DNA of 42,247 nt from Lactobacillales bacterium (GCA_031261705.1 JAISJD010000015.1:1-42247), one strand, 5' to 3'. Counted from the stretch's first letter, positions 8,373 to 17,640 are shown. The notes: generated from the sequence alone by a model not told the origin. Numbers and translations: made by a program.

Positions 8373-9659
8373 TTATTTATTAATTTTTATACGAATATCA
8401 AAATAATCCATAAGCAATTCACAAAACATCATGTTTGCCCAAGAAAACCATTCTCGTGTGTAATCATCTGGATTATCTACATTAAACCCTTCGTGCATCG
8501 CAAATGTTCCCGCATCTGTTTTAGCTAAAGTATCTAATATTTCTTTTTTCATTTCCTTATCTGTAGCAGTTAAGCCCTCCATAGCTAGAGCAATCGGCCA
8601 AATAGAATTTTCTGGTGTGTGACTACTTCCTATTCCCTTGGCAGCTTTTCCCTCATAATAATAAGGATTTTCTTTACTTAAAATTATTTGACGAGTGGCA
8701 AGATAGGTGGTATCTTCCTTATCACAATACCCAAGATAAGCTGCAGACAGTAAGCTTGGAACGTTTGCATCATCCATAATGCTGGCGTTACCTAAACCGT
8801 CCACCTCATAAGCAAAAATTTCTTGCTCCTCGGCATTTTTTACAAGAGCGTAATCGTCAATTCCTTTTTGAATCGTCGTTTTCAAAATTCTTGCGGCAAT
8901 ATAGCGACTTCTATCGTTTAAAATATTTTCAAAAATATCTTCTAAATAACCTAATACAACGACCGCAAACATATTTGAAGGAACGAGATAGCTATAAATA
9001 CACGCATCATCACTTGGACGAAAACCTGACCAAGTCATTCCTGTCCGTTTAAATTCTGGACCAAAGCCGTCATTTACTAAGGTATCTTCTTTTCTCCAAG
9101 TATCCCGTGTAAAAAGATAGGTTGAATTGCAATGGTCAAGCTCTGTCGTCCAAACTTTCATGATACTATCTACTGCTTGTACAAAGGTATGATTAAACTG
9201 GCTCGTTTCCCCTGTTTGTAGATACAAAAGATAGGCTAGTTGAACTGGGTAGCAGAGAGAATCAATCTCATATTTGCGTTCCCAAATCCAATCATTCATC
9301 TTTGTATTATCCGTTTGATAGCCCGCACCATTTGCTTTTTCATTAAAAGCGTTGGCATAAGGGTCAATGAGAATAAATTGAAATTGGCGTTCTACCAATC
9401 CTAAAATCATCTGACGAATGCTTTCATCCTTATCCGCTAAAACTAGATAAGGGCGAACCTGTGCCACCGAATCACGCAACCACATTGCTGGAATATCGCC
9501 GGTTAAGACATAAGTCGTATGATCTGGCAATGCTTTGACGGTTGTTTCTAACGTGTTAGTAAAACAATTGGTAAAGATTTTCGCCCAATGTGCCTTCTCT
9601 CTTCCACATTTTTGGACGATTTCTTCCATAAATTCTTGAGTGATTGGACTAATAGCCAT
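8373..9659 (-). CDS. GH125 exo-alpha-1,6-mannosidase
   Basis: A 428-aa cytoplasmic (alpha/alpha)6-barrel enzyme of the metal-independent, inverting GH125 family (formerly DUF1237), which removes alpha-1,6-linked mannose from N-glycan branches. The family block MWLRDSVAQVRPY is present near residue 80. RPSDDACIYSYLVPSNMF holds the likely general-acid Asp, and the C-terminal REWFSWANM holds the likely catalytic base Glu. Length matches the family. The start overlaps the end of the GH20 gene by 11 bases, suggesting translational coupling; AAGGAG lies ten bases upstream. Confidence 0.93.
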   Translation of the reverse strand: MAISPITQEFMEEIVQKCGREKAHWAKIFTNCFTNTLETTVKALPDHTTYVLTGDIPAMWLRDSVAQVRPYLVLADKDESIRQMILGLVERQFQFILIDPYANAFNEKANGAGYQTDNTKMNDWIWERKYEIDSLCYPVQLAYLLYLQTGETSQFNHTFVQAVDSIMKVWTTELDHCNSTYLFTRDTWRKEDTLVNDGFGPEFKRTGMTWSGFRPSDDACIYSYLVPSNMFAVVVLGYLEDIFENILNDRSRYIAARILKTTIQKGIDDYALVKNAEEQEIFAYEVDGLGNASIMDDANVPSLLSAAYLGYCDKEDTTYLATRQIILSKENPYYYEGKAAKGIGSSHTPENSIWPIALAMEGLTATDKEMKKEILDTLAKTDAGTFAMHEGFNVDNPDDYTREWFSWANMMFCELLMDYFDIRIKINK

Positions 9660-10701
9660 TTGCTACTTTCTCCTTACGTTCTTTTTGTGCGATACTTTCC
9701 AATATTGGTGGAAGAGCGGCTAAGATTTCATCGCAAGTTTGTAAGTCTGGTTTATCCGCCCAGATAGAAAGGTAAGTGCCGATAACTTGTGACATTTCTT
9801 CCTCACTAACGATTTGTTTTGCAGAAAACTCATTTATTTCCCATTCCTTGTGAATACGTTCTGCTGTTGGAAACGCATAAGAGGAATTTCCTAAAACATA
9901 ATAGAAATAATTGTCGTTAAAGTTTACTAAACGGTAGCCGTTTTCTAACCAAGTAGAAACAGGCGCCATAAATTTATCCCAACGTGTCCAGTAGCAAATT
10001 TCTAATTCTTTATCGAGTGGGACAGTTGTATCAGCATTTAATCGTAAAAAGCCGTCATTCCAAACACGTGTGATAAAGCCACGTTTTTTCACTTTAGCAC
10101 TCATTTGATTGACAAAATCAATATAGCAATCCAGCGGGTGGGCCTTTTCTCCAAATCTTCGTTTTGCCTCTTCCCCTAAACTTGGATATTTTTCAAGCTC
10201 ATCAAAATCAATAAATTCATCTGCACCAAGGTGGAAGACCGAACATTCTTCAAACAAAGTCATATACTCCTCAAGAATCGCGCTGATAAATGCCACTGCT
10301 TCTCTATTTGTAATATCTAATGCTGAAGTTAGCGGAGTCATTTCTCCTGTGTCCGTTTTCATCTCCAGACACCACTCCAAATGATGAGCTAACACTTGCT
10401 TCAAGTGACCCGGAATATCAAATTCTGGAATAATTTCGATTCCATGACTTTTAGCATAAGAAAGAATTTCTTTCACTTCCTCTTGCGTTAAGTGTTCTTC
10501 TGAAGTAATCTCTGGAAACGCCTTACACTCCACGCGCATACCTTCGTTATCACTAAAATGAAATTGTAACCGATTAAATGATTGCACACTCATTTCATCT
10601 ATTAATGTAAGAAGCTTTTCTTTTGACCAAAACTTACGTCCCGCATCAACTAAAACGCCACGTTCTGCTTGTTTCCAATTTTCCTGAAGTGTTTCTACCA
10701 T
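9649..10701 (-). CDS. GH20 beta-N-acetylhexosaminidase, single domain, cytoplasmic
   Basis: A 350-aa GH20 catalytic barrel that should remove terminal beta-GlcNAc or GalNAc by substrate-assisted catalysis. The catalytic Asp-Glu pair is Asp161-Glu162 in HLGADEF; FHFSDNEG and PEFDIPGH are also typical. It lacks the extra N-terminal domain and signal peptide of secreted hexosaminidases, so it acts on imported oligosaccharides. I chose ATG 10701 because GGGAGG lies seven bases upstream; the frame is open to 10755 but earlier Met codons lack such a site. It is 67 bp after the binding-protein gene. Confidence 0.92.
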   Translation of the reverse strand: MVETLQENWKQAERGVLVDAGRKFWSKEKLLTLIDEMSVQSFNRLQFHFSDNEGMRVECKAFPEITSEEHLTQEEVKEILSYAKSHGIEIIPEFDIPGHLKQVLAHHLEWCLEMKTDTGEMTPLTSALDITNREAVAFISAILEEYMTLFEECSVFHLGADEFIDFDELEKYPSLGEEAKRRFGEKAHPLDCYIDFVNQMSAKVKKRGFITRVWNDGFLRLNADTTVPLDKELEICYWTRWDKFMAPVSTWLENGYRLVNFNDNYFYYVLGNSSYAFPTAERIHKEWEINEFSAKQIVSEEEMSQVIGTYLSIWADKPDLQTCDEILAALPPILESIAQKERKEKVANGY

Positions 10702-10768
10702 TTTATTTCCTCCCATTATAGAGAGTTGAGTAGCGAGAACTTCGCCACTCAACATCCCAGTTTAATTC

Positions 10769-12397
10769 TTATTGTTTTTTCCAACGGTCATAAACAGTTT
10801 GATATGTTTTTACATATTCTTTTACATTCATGCCTTCAATTGTTTTCACATATTTATCCCAATTATCGAAGCTTTCCACACCTGTGATGAATTTTGCTTC
10901 CATTTGTTCGACATAAGTTGTTAAATCAGTAGCTGTCGCATTCACTTTGTCTTGTTCTTCTTTTGATAGATAAGCGACTGGGAACGCTATTTTTCCAGCA
11001 GGTTCTAATTTGTTCGCTGTTTCATCACGAATGAAGTCTTGGAATGGTGAAAATTCAGAATCATCCGCTTTTTTCTTAATGTTTGGTAGGGTTGAATTTA
11101 ATTCTGGCGTTACAATCCCATAATCTGGCGTGATTTTTCCACGTTCATCTTCCATTTTATCTTGGTCAATACCATCATTAATGACTTTCACTTTTTTACC
11201 ATTTGCATCTTTTGCATATTTCCATAGATAGCCTTCTGGGCCTTGGTTTAGGTACGCATAGCCTTCTTCAGAATAGAAGTAATCTACCCAGCGCATTGCT
11301 GCTTCTGGAGATGGATTGTTTTTCGTAATTGCAAAGGCACCTGTTGATAATTGTGGACTTGCTGGTGTCACTGCTTTTGGTGATTCTGGAGAAGAGATTG
11401 GTTGCCACATTGGATTAGAAATCGCTTGGTCTTCATTTTGACCTGTCGTAAAGAAGCTAAACCAGTCAGGGAAAACGCCGACACGGTTGTCATTTCCTTT
11501 CGCTTTCTTTTGTTCATCCGCTTGTGAGTAAACTTCTGGGTCAAGTAATTTTTCTGAATACAATTTATTCATATACGTTAGATACGCTTTGTATTCTTTA
11601 GAAATTGGCATATATTCTACTTTATCGTCACGTTCTTGTACCCCTTGTGCTAGAACTCCGAAGGCACCCATTAACCATGGTCTTGCTGATTTCATCGAAA
11701 CATCTGTCAATGGAATTTCATCTTTCTTCCCATTTCCATTTGGATCTTCGTCACGGAAACGTTTTAATAAAGCGTAAAATTCATCCGTTGTTTTTGGCAA
11801 TTCTTTCACATCTAATTTTTCTAGCCAACTACCGTTATACCAAATTGGTCCTGATATCCAAACCGCATTATCAGAAATCGAAACCATTGGTAAGGAATAG
11901 ATATGTCCGTCTGGAGTTGTAATAGATTTCTTAATTTCTGGATTCTTTTCTAAAACTTTTTTGAAGTTTGGCGCATAGTCGTCAATTAAATCTTCTAAAG
12001 GCAATAAAATTCCTTGTTCCCCGTAATCAACTTCTTGCCCACGAGTAAGGAAATTACTTCCTGCACCAAAAATCACGTCTGGAATTTCACCGGAAGCAAA
12101 AGCTAAGTTCAACTTCGTTACAAAATCTGAAAGTGGTGGTGTCGTGTAAGAAAATTCAATATTTGTTTTCTTTGCATATTCGTTTAACGTTGGCATATCT
12201 TTCCATTCTGCCATCCCTGCTCCCGGAGCAAGCATTGTCATTTTCAATTTCTTATCCACAATCGGAAAATCTGTTTTTGATACTTCTACATCTGCTTTCT
12301 TGGAAGTATCTGCTCCCTTTGTGCTCCCACCACAGCCCGCTAAAGTTAAACTTAACAATACTGCACCGCAAACTAACGCCAATTTGTTTCTCTTCAT
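10769..12397 (-). CDS. Lipoprotein solute-binding protein of an LplA/NgtS-like oligosaccharide importer
   Basis: A 542-aa extracellular lipoprotein with a 21-residue signal peptide and lipobox LAGC, followed by a Gly/Ser-rich linker. Size and permease neighbours match the large binding proteins of the LplABC/YtcQP and NgtS-NgtP1-NgtP2 group; the last imports N-glycans in Streptococcus pneumoniae. Given the five linked glycosidases, mannose-rich N-glycan fragments are the likely ligand, but specificity cannot be read from sequence alone. The start has AGGAG upstream. It is the third gene of the operon, 90 bp after the second permease; the gap contains an inverted repeat. Confidence 0.9.
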   Translation of the reverse strand: MKRNKLALVCGAVLLSLTLAGCGGSTKGADTSKKADVEVSKTDFPIVDKKLKMTMLAPGAGMAEWKDMPTLNEYAKKTNIEFSYTTPPLSDFVTKLNLAFASGEIPDVIFGAGSNFLTRGQEVDYGEQGILLPLEDLIDDYAPNFKKVLEKNPEIKKSITTPDGHIYSLPMVSISDNAVWISGPIWYNGSWLEKLDVKELPKTTDEFYALLKRFRDEDPNGNGKKDEIPLTDVSMKSARPWLMGAFGVLAQGVQERDDKVEYMPISKEYKAYLTYMNKLYSEKLLDPEVYSQADEQKKAKGNDNRVGVFPDWFSFFTTGQNEDQAISNPMWQPISSPESPKAVTPASPQLSTGAFAITKNNPSPEAAMRWVDYFYSEEGYAYLNQGPEGYLWKYAKDANGKKVKVINDGIDQDKMEDERGKITPDYGIVTPELNSTLPNIKKKADDSEFSPFQDFIRDETANKLEPAGKIAFPVAYLSKEEQDKVNATATDLTTYVEQMEAKFITGVESFDNWDKYVKTIEGMNVKEYVKTYQTVYDRWKKQ

Positions 12398-12419
12398 TTC
12401 TTTTTTTCTCCTCTCATTT

Positions 12420-12466
12420 ACAGGGCTAAAAGAATTCGTTAGAAATTTACTCCTTGTGCCCTACTC
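12420..12466. repeat. Small inverted-repeat element before the binding-protein gene
   Basis: Arms CAGGGCTAAAAG (12421-12432) and CTCCTTGTGCCCTA flank a short centre. The pattern (acagRGC-taa-RAG ... CTCCTYgtGCYC) resembles the arms of the larger palindrome at 42115-42235. In the mRNA it would form a hairpin between ytcP and the binding-protein gene, where it could stabilise or adjust downstream expression. Confidence 0.45.
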
Positions 12467-12487
12467 CATTATCTAAAACATTTCTGA

Positions 12488-13396
12488 TTAGCCCTTTAAG
12501 GAACCAACCATAACACCTTTCACAAAATAACGTTGCAAGAATGGATAAACTACGATAATTGGTAAAGTAGAAACCAACATTACCCCGTATTTAATGACTT
12601 GAACTAATTGTTGCTTACTGAACAGCATATCCGCCATACTTGAGCTAGTCATCTGATTAGAAGATAAATCTTGTAACACAAGAATTTCCCGTAAAACCAT
12701 TTGTAATGGATACATAGATTTTTCAGATAAATAAACCAATGCATTAAAATAACTGTTCCAATGACCTACTCCGTAAAACAAGCCCATTACCGCAATAATC
12801 GGCATGGATAGCGGTAAGACGATTTTGAAAAATAATCTGAAATCGGAGCAACCGTCAATCGCTGCTGCTTCTTCCATTTCACGTGGAATGGTTGTTTCAA
12901 AGAACGAACGTGTGACGACAATGTTATAGACTGAGGCAGCATTTGGGATAATCATTGCCCAAATCGTATCTAACATGTGTAAATTTTTAACTAATAAGTA
13001 AGAAGGAATTAACCCCCCACTGATAAACATAGTAACTAACATGAAATTCATGAAAAATTTCTTTCCATAAAAATCCGGACGACTAAGCGCATAAGCACAC
13101 GGTAAGGTAACTGCTAAGTTCACAAATGTCCCTAATCCAGTATAAATGATTGTGTTCTTGTAGCCAGTCCATATTTCTTTATTTTCAAAAATTGTTTTGT
13201 ACCCTTCCCAAGTAATTCCCTTAGGTAGCAGCCACATTTCCCCAGAGTTCACAAATTGTGGAGAGCTAACGGATGCACTGATAATATAAATTAACGGATA
13301 TAAAACAACGATAGTCGCCAGAAAAACGAAGAGATAGACACAATATTTAAAAATCTTGTCTCCTTTAGACTCCCTGACTGTTTTCGTATTCAGCAT
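12488..13396 (-). CDS. ytcP: ABC sugar permease, YtcP/NgtP2-like
   Basis: A 302-aa membrane protein with six predicted helices and the CUT1 permease EAA loop (EEAAAIDGCSDFRLFFKIVLPLS), which contacts the ATPase. It pairs with the LplB-like permease encoded 33 bp upstream to form the channel for the lipoprotein-bound oligosaccharide. The C-terminus YFVKGVMVGSLKG is typical of YtcP-type subunits. Confidence 0.93.
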   Translation of the reverse strand: MLNTKTVRESKGDKIFKYCVYLFVFLATIVVLYPLIYIISASVSSPQFVNSGEMWLLPKGITWEGYKTIFENKEIWTGYKNTIIYTGLGTFVNLAVTLPCAYALSRPDFYGKKFFMNFMLVTMFISGGLIPSYLLVKNLHMLDTIWAMIIPNAASVYNIVVTRSFFETTIPREMEEAAAIDGCSDFRLFFKIVLPLSMPIIAVMGLFYGVGHWNSYFNALVYLSEKSMYPLQMVLREILVLQDLSSNQMTSSSMADMLFSKQQLVQVIKYGVMLVSTLPIIVVYPFLQRYFVKGVMVGSLKG

Positions 13397-13429
13397 ATTC
13401 TACTCCTTTCTCACCAAGTGAAATAACTT

Positions 13430-14401
13430 CTACCACAAGCTGTTATCACTTAATTTTTGAGTGATTTTGTTGACGGTCAATAACAGAACCGCATTAATTA
13501 ATGAATTGAATAAACCAACTGCCGCTGCATAACTGTATTGTGCGTCAAGTAGCCCTTGCTTGTAGACAAATGTTGCGATAACATTCGAGCTTTCCATATT
13601 CAGTGGATTTTGCAGAAGTAAAATCTTTTCATAGCCCATATTCATCAAGCTACCAACATTCATGATGAGTAAAATTACCATAGTTGGTACAATCGTTGGT
13701 AAGTTAATATACCAAACACGTTGCAGACGAGATGCCCCGTCAATAGTTGCCGCTTCATGAAGCTGGGTATCAACCCCCGATAGTGCTGCAAGATAAATCA
13801 CGGATCCCCAACCAGTTCCCTGCCAAACACCACTCAATACATAAATCGTTTTAAACCATTTGGGATCCGTCATAAACGGAATCCGTTGTAGTCCAAAAAA
13901 TTCTAATAGGTGATTGATAATCCCTGTTGATGGTGATAAAAAGGCAATCAACATCCCACCAATAACTACCACAGAAATAAAGTTTGGTGCATAAGTGACT
14001 GTTTGAGCAAATTTCTTTCCTAATCCGTCCTTCATTTCATTTAACGCCAAGGCTAAAATAATTGGCAATGGAAAACCGACAATTAAAGAATAAACGCTAA
14101 TCCCTAATGTATTCTTCAACAAGTCCCAGAAATAGTAAGAATCAAAAAATCGTTGAAAATGTTTCATTCCTACCCACGGACTATCCCAGATACCAAGTGA
14201 CGGAACATAATCCTTAAAAGCAATAATTACTCCGTACATTGGCTGATACGCAAAGATTAAGAAGAATAGAAAGGCTGGTAAAACAAATAAATAAAGTTGT
14301 CTACTATTCTTTATTTTTTTCCAGGTCACTTTCTTCTTATTGATAGGTGTTGCTTCCGAATACGCTTGCGTATCTTTTTTGATATTTCCTATCGAAATCA
14401 A
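13430..14401 (-). CDS. lplB: ABC sugar permease, LplB/NgtP1-like
   Basis: A 323-aa inner-membrane permease with a long hydrophilic N-terminus (about 35 residues) before the first helix, six helices and the EAA loop HEAATIDGASRLQRVWYINLP. It is the first gene of the glycan operon. The start is TTG at 14401, with AGGAGG eight bases upstream; the nearby ATGs are internal. A cre site lies 32 bp upstream of the start, so expression is probably repressed by CcpA on preferred sugars. Confidence 0.93.
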   Translation of the reverse strand: MISIGNIKKDTQAYSEATPINKKKVTWKKIKNSRQLYLFVLPAFLFFLIFAYQPMYGVIIAFKDYVPSLGIWDSPWVGMKHFQRFFDSYYFWDLLKNTLGISVYSLIVGFPLPIILALALNEMKDGLGKKFAQTVTYAPNFISVVVIGGMLIAFLSPSTGIINHLLEFFGLQRIPFMTDPKWFKTIYVLSGVWQGTGWGSVIYLAALSGVDTQLHEAATIDGASRLQRVWYINLPTIVPTMVILLIMNVGSLMNMGYEKILLLQNPLNMESSNVIATFVYKQGLLDAQYSYAAAVGLFNSLINAVLLLTVNKITQKLSDNSLW

Positions 14402-14432
14402 ATGTATGCCCTCCTTCTTTTGATAAAATAAT

Positions 14433-14446
14433 TGTAATCGTTTTCA
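14433..14446 (-). promoter_or_regulatory. cre site (CcpA operator) of the glycan operon
   Basis: Minus-strand TGAAAACGATTACA matches TGWAANCGNTNWCA at every position. It lies at roughly +6 to +19 of the predicted start of transcription, a position typical of repression by CcpA-HPr(Ser-P). Confidence 0.9.
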
Positions 14447-14458
14447 TACGATGAGTTA

Positions 14459-14487
14459 ATCATATACTGAGAAATTCGTCTCGACAA
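14459..14487 (-). promoter_or_regulatory. Promoter of the lplB-ytcP-glycosidase operon
   Basis: Minus-strand TTGTCG (14482-14487), 17 bases, TATGAT (14459-14464). The imperfect -35 fits an activator-dependent promoter, and the divergent AraC-type regulator is the natural candidate. Confidence 0.65.
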
Positions 14488-14530
14488 TATGTTCTTTAAT
14501 TCGGAATATGTTAAATCGGTAAAACAATCG

Positions 14531-14565
14531 TTTCACCCTTATTTTTTTTAGAATAAGGGTTGAAA
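14531..14565. promoter_or_regulatory. Inverted repeat between the divergent promoters
   Basis: TTTCACCCTTATT (14531-14543) and AATAAGGGTTGAAA (14552-14565) form an inverted repeat with a one-base bulge. It lies about 45-80 bp upstream of the leftward operon's -35 and upstream of the rightward promoter, so it could be the operator of the AraC-type regulator. The rest of 14402-14747 holds the two promoters and their cre-like sites; no gene is visible. Confidence 0.5.
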
Positions 14566-14642
14566 TGTGTAATTCTTGCACGCAAAAACCACTGCTTGCG
14601 CTAATTGAATACAAAAAAATATTCATTTCTTTCTGATTTCTA

Positions 14643-14671
14643 ATGACACAACCACGAATTTTATATAAAAT
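14643..14671 (+). promoter_or_regulatory. Promoter of the DUF624/AraC genes
   Basis: ATGACA (14643-14648), 17 bases, TAAAAT (14666-14671). A cre-like sequence (14674-14688, reading TTGTAAGCGTATACC on the minus strand) with one mismatch to WTGNAANCGNWNNCW directly follows, suggesting CcpA control of the regulator genes too. Confidence 0.5.
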
Positions 14672-14747
14672 AAGGTATACGCTTACAAAGAAGTCTGTTA
14701 TCTAAATTAGCTTATGTAAGTAAACAAATATGAGGGTGGGGGATAAA

Positions 14748-15365
14748 ATGAAAAACATGACGAAAATGAGTGTACGATTTGGGGAGGGTGTCCTGTTCTT
14801 TTTACGATTACAATTTTACTGGATACTAACTTCTATTTCCTTGGGCTTGATTACAGGAATCATGCCAGCTACTTCGGCAGTCTATTATTATCTGTTCCAA
14901 AGCTTTCAACAAAAAGAGCTTTATTTTCCTACATTCAAGGAATTTCGTAAAAAATCTAAGGAATCCTTCAAGGGAAGCAATCTTTTAGGGGGTTCACAAA
15001 TTTTAGTGCTCCTCATTTTATGGATAGATCTACGTGTAAATGCCCAATTTATTGCTAATCCTTTATTACATGGCTTTTTAATAGCTTGTTCCGCATTAGT
15101 TCTTGGTGTTTCGACGTATCTATTGCCAAGCTTTGTTCGTTATAAGCTACAAATGAAAGACTATTACAAACAGGCTTTCTACCTATTTTTAAGTAATTTA
15201 ATCAATACCGTTGCTATGGTTTTTGGTATTTTTGTGGTTTCGGTTGTTTTTGTCTTGTTCCCTTTGCTTAGTTTAGTTGCTACCATTCCTTTACTTCTTT
15301 TGCCAATCGCTTGGTTTAGTTTCAAAGGAATGACGAAAATCGAAGAAAATGCAAAAAAAGTATAG
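14748..15365 (+). CDS. DUF624 (YesL-like) membrane protein
   Basis: A 205-aa integral membrane protein with about five or six hydrophobic helices and the N-terminal pattern of DUF624 (WILTSISLGLITGIMPATSAVYY). DUF624 proteins recur beside LplB/YtcP importers and AraC or YesMN regulators; their molecular role is not established, though a sensory or transport accessory function is often assumed. The ATG at 14748 follows the G-rich GGGTGGGGG. An in-frame ATG at 14730 has no site. It is followed after 11 bp by the AraC-type regulator gene, probably one transcript. Confidence 0.85.
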   Translation: MKNMTKMSVRFGEGVLFFLRLQFYWILTSISLGLITGIMPATSAVYYYLFQSFQQKELYFPTFKEFRKKSKESFKGSNLLGGSQILVLLILWIDLRVNAQFIANPLLHGFLIACSALVLGVSTYLLPSFVRYKLQMKDYYKQAFYLFLSNLINTVAMVFGIFVVSVVFVLFPLLSLVATIPLLLLPIAWFSFKGMTKIEENAKKV

Positions 15366-15376
15366 GACTGATAAAA

Positions 15377-17620
15377 TTGAAACATTTTCTATTAAATAGC
15401 TTACAAAAAACACAAAATAAATATTTCAAATCACATATCTTGGTCTTTTCTTTGCCCTTTGTTGTCTTGTCAATAAGCTTACTCCTTGTGATGACGTCAA
15501 ATGCGAAGAAACAAATTTTAACAACAGATGCAAATTCTCTGGACCTAGCGACTTCACAGCTTCGTTCAGAACTCACACAGCTTCAAGAAACGGCAAAGGA
15601 AATTGCCTTAAATCCGAATCTTTCTCAATTTTTCCTTGAAAATAATGATTTTTCCGGACAGGCAAAGCAAGAATTAAGACGATATTCTATTGCCAATCGC
15701 ATTACCTCAGATATTTTTCTGCATTACGACCAATCTTCACAGCTACAAAGCAGTTACGGTACGATGACGACAGAAACTTTTTTACGGCATAAATATCCAA
15801 ATGCGACCATCAAAAGTGAAACGCTGAATCAGGCGCTGAACAATATGACCGTACCAACAGTTTTACCCGACCGAGAGGGAATGAACCCGCAATTTCTGTA
15901 TTTTCTCACACCGATAAACGGAAGTAATGCACAACGCTTGGGTACGGTGCTATTTGTCATCCCAGTGATGAACCTCACCGAACAGCTAGAGCTAAATGTG
16001 GCAGAAAGCAAACAAAATATTTTCCTTTTTCAAAACGGACAGCTCTTAACGGGAACGGACAGCAATGCGAAATTCCAAGTTATTTATGAAAAATCTTCTG
16101 AGCACATCTCCACGCTATCTTTGAATAATGAGGAATATTTTTTCCATAGACAACAAGTCCCCGATACAGATTTAGTGACTTATTCTTTGATTAACAAAAA
16201 CGTACTCAATCCTTTAATTGAAAGAATTGTCTGGACGATTTTGATTTCTCTACTAATTTTCTTAGTTATCGGCGTGATAATTGTAATGATGATTAGCTAT
16301 AAACAATACGAACCGATTGCTAAGCTCAACTCTTTGTATCGAAAAGTGGTGAGTACGCAAGAGATTCAACTTCATGAAAATCAACCTTTTCTTGAAAATA
16401 TTGGCGATTACTTGGTTCATCAGACGGAGCAGTTGGCTTACGAAAAAGTGGTTCTTCAACAGGTGGAAATTCAGAAATTTTGGCAACTCCTGTTAAACGG
16501 TTCTCTGCAAGACCTCACAATCATTGAAACAGAAATGGAAAAATACGGAGAACATTTCTCGCCCGGAAATTCTTATATGATTGGCGTTCTATCTACTAAG
16601 TTTGCAAGTGACCCACTGAAAAACATGAAAATCAAGTCTGTTTTGGTCGATTATTTACCAATCAACGATAAGCATTATCGAGTGAATTTTGTCGAAATGC
16701 CTTTTTCTGAAACAATTGTCTTCATTGTCCAAATTAAGAGTAAAAATGAAACAACTGAAATAAGTCAAACTATCAGGGAAACCATGCAGGCGTTTGTTCA
16801 AACGATTACCGCAACAAACGTACCCATCTATTTTGGGGAAGTCGTTTCTGTGATTAATCAAGTAGATAGAAGTTATATGACCGCTTTATCTGAAAAAGAG
16901 AAGAACTACCGGCCAACACTGCTCCTGCATGCGCCAACTGTTTTTGAGCAAGAAAAAGTGGTCGATCCAGTGAAAGTGAATTTCCAAGAAAACTTAATAT
17001 TAAAACTACTTCAAGCTGTGCGTTCTGGAGCGACAACGACTATCGAATCGTTACTTAAAGAATTGTTTGAACAGATTAAAATTCAAAAATTAACCACTCC
17101 TTTTAAACGTGCCTATCTCTATAATATTTTTAATCAGCTACTATTTGTGATGAATGAAGAGGGAATAGAGATTCATTTAGACAATCATTTCTTTAGATCC
17201 GTACTGACTGATAGGGAAAGCTTTGATCTGATTTTACAGCTATCTTTAAAAATTGCGAGATATTTTGAAGAATCAAACGAAGAACAGAAAGAAAAAGTCA
17301 ATGATGAAATTATCCACTACATTCATCAAAACTATACTCGAAACAATTTTTCTTTAGATGAACTGGCGGCGCACTTCACCTGCTCACTTTCTTATATGAG
17401 TCGGACGATTAAGGAACAAACAGGCGTGACTTTTTCTAAATACATTCAAAATCTACGCCTAGAAGCAGTCAAACAAGCATTAATTGAAACAAATAAACCC
17501 ATCAAAGAAATTATCCAAAATGCTGGATATTACGACGTTTCTAACTTTACCAGAAAGTTCAAAACAATGACTGGGCAAACACCCGGAAATTTCCGAAAAG
17601 AAAATCGGGTGGAATACTAG
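15377..17620 (+). CDS. Membrane-anchored AraC-family regulator, YtdP-like
   Basis: A 747-aa one-component regulator. One helix near residues 22-40 and another near 280-305 bracket a roughly 240-residue extracellular sensing domain. A cytoplasmic linker follows, and the C-terminal 100 residues form an AraC double helix-turn-helix (FSLDELAAHFTCSLSYMSRT and the later IKEIIQNAGYYDVSNFTRKF). This architecture matches B. subtilis YtdP-type proteins that accompany ytcP/lplB importers. It probably senses extracellular glycan, directly or through the binding protein, and activates the divergent operon. The start is TTG at 15377 with AGGA nine bases upstream; no better start is in range. Confidence 0.88.
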   Translation: MKHFLLNSLQKTQNKYFKSHILVFSLPFVVLSISLLLVMTSNAKKQILTTDANSLDLATSQLRSELTQLQETAKEIALNPNLSQFFLENNDFSGQAKQELRRYSIANRITSDIFLHYDQSSQLQSSYGTMTTETFLRHKYPNATIKSETLNQALNNMTVPTVLPDREGMNPQFLYFLTPINGSNAQRLGTVLFVIPVMNLTEQLELNVAESKQNIFLFQNGQLLTGTDSNAKFQVIYEKSSEHISTLSLNNEEYFFHRQQVPDTDLVTYSLINKNVLNPLIERIVWTILISLLIFLVIGVIIVMMISYKQYEPIAKLNSLYRKVVSTQEIQLHENQPFLENIGDYLVHQTEQLAYEKVVLQQVEIQKFWQLLLNGSLQDLTIIETEMEKYGEHFSPGNSYMIGVLSTKFASDPLKNMKIKSVLVDYLPINDKHYRVNFVEMPFSETIVFIVQIKSKNETTEISQTIRETMQAFVQTITATNVPIYFGEVVSVINQVDRSYMTALSEKEKNYRPTLLLHAPTVFEQEKVVDPVKVNFQENLILKLLQAVRSGATTTIESLLKELFEQIKIQKLTTPFKRAYLYNIFNQLLFVMNEEGIEIHLDNHFFRSVLTDRESFDLILQLSLKIARYFEESNEEQKEKVNDEIIHYIHQNYTRNNFSLDELAAHFTCSLSYMSRTIKEQTGVTFSKYIQNLRLEAVKQALIETNKPIKEIIQNAGYYDVSNFTRKFKTMTGQTPGNFRKENRVEY

Positions 17621-17640
17621 AAAAGAAAGGAAGAATCAAG

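Noticed and set aside
11589..12429. Plus-strand open frames opposite the binding-protein gene
   Set aside because: Antisense to a lipoprotein gene with a clear lipobox, with composition typical of shadows.
15179..15576. Minus-strand open frames across the DUF624/AraC junction
   Set aside because: They are antisense to two convincing genes and have no initiation signal.
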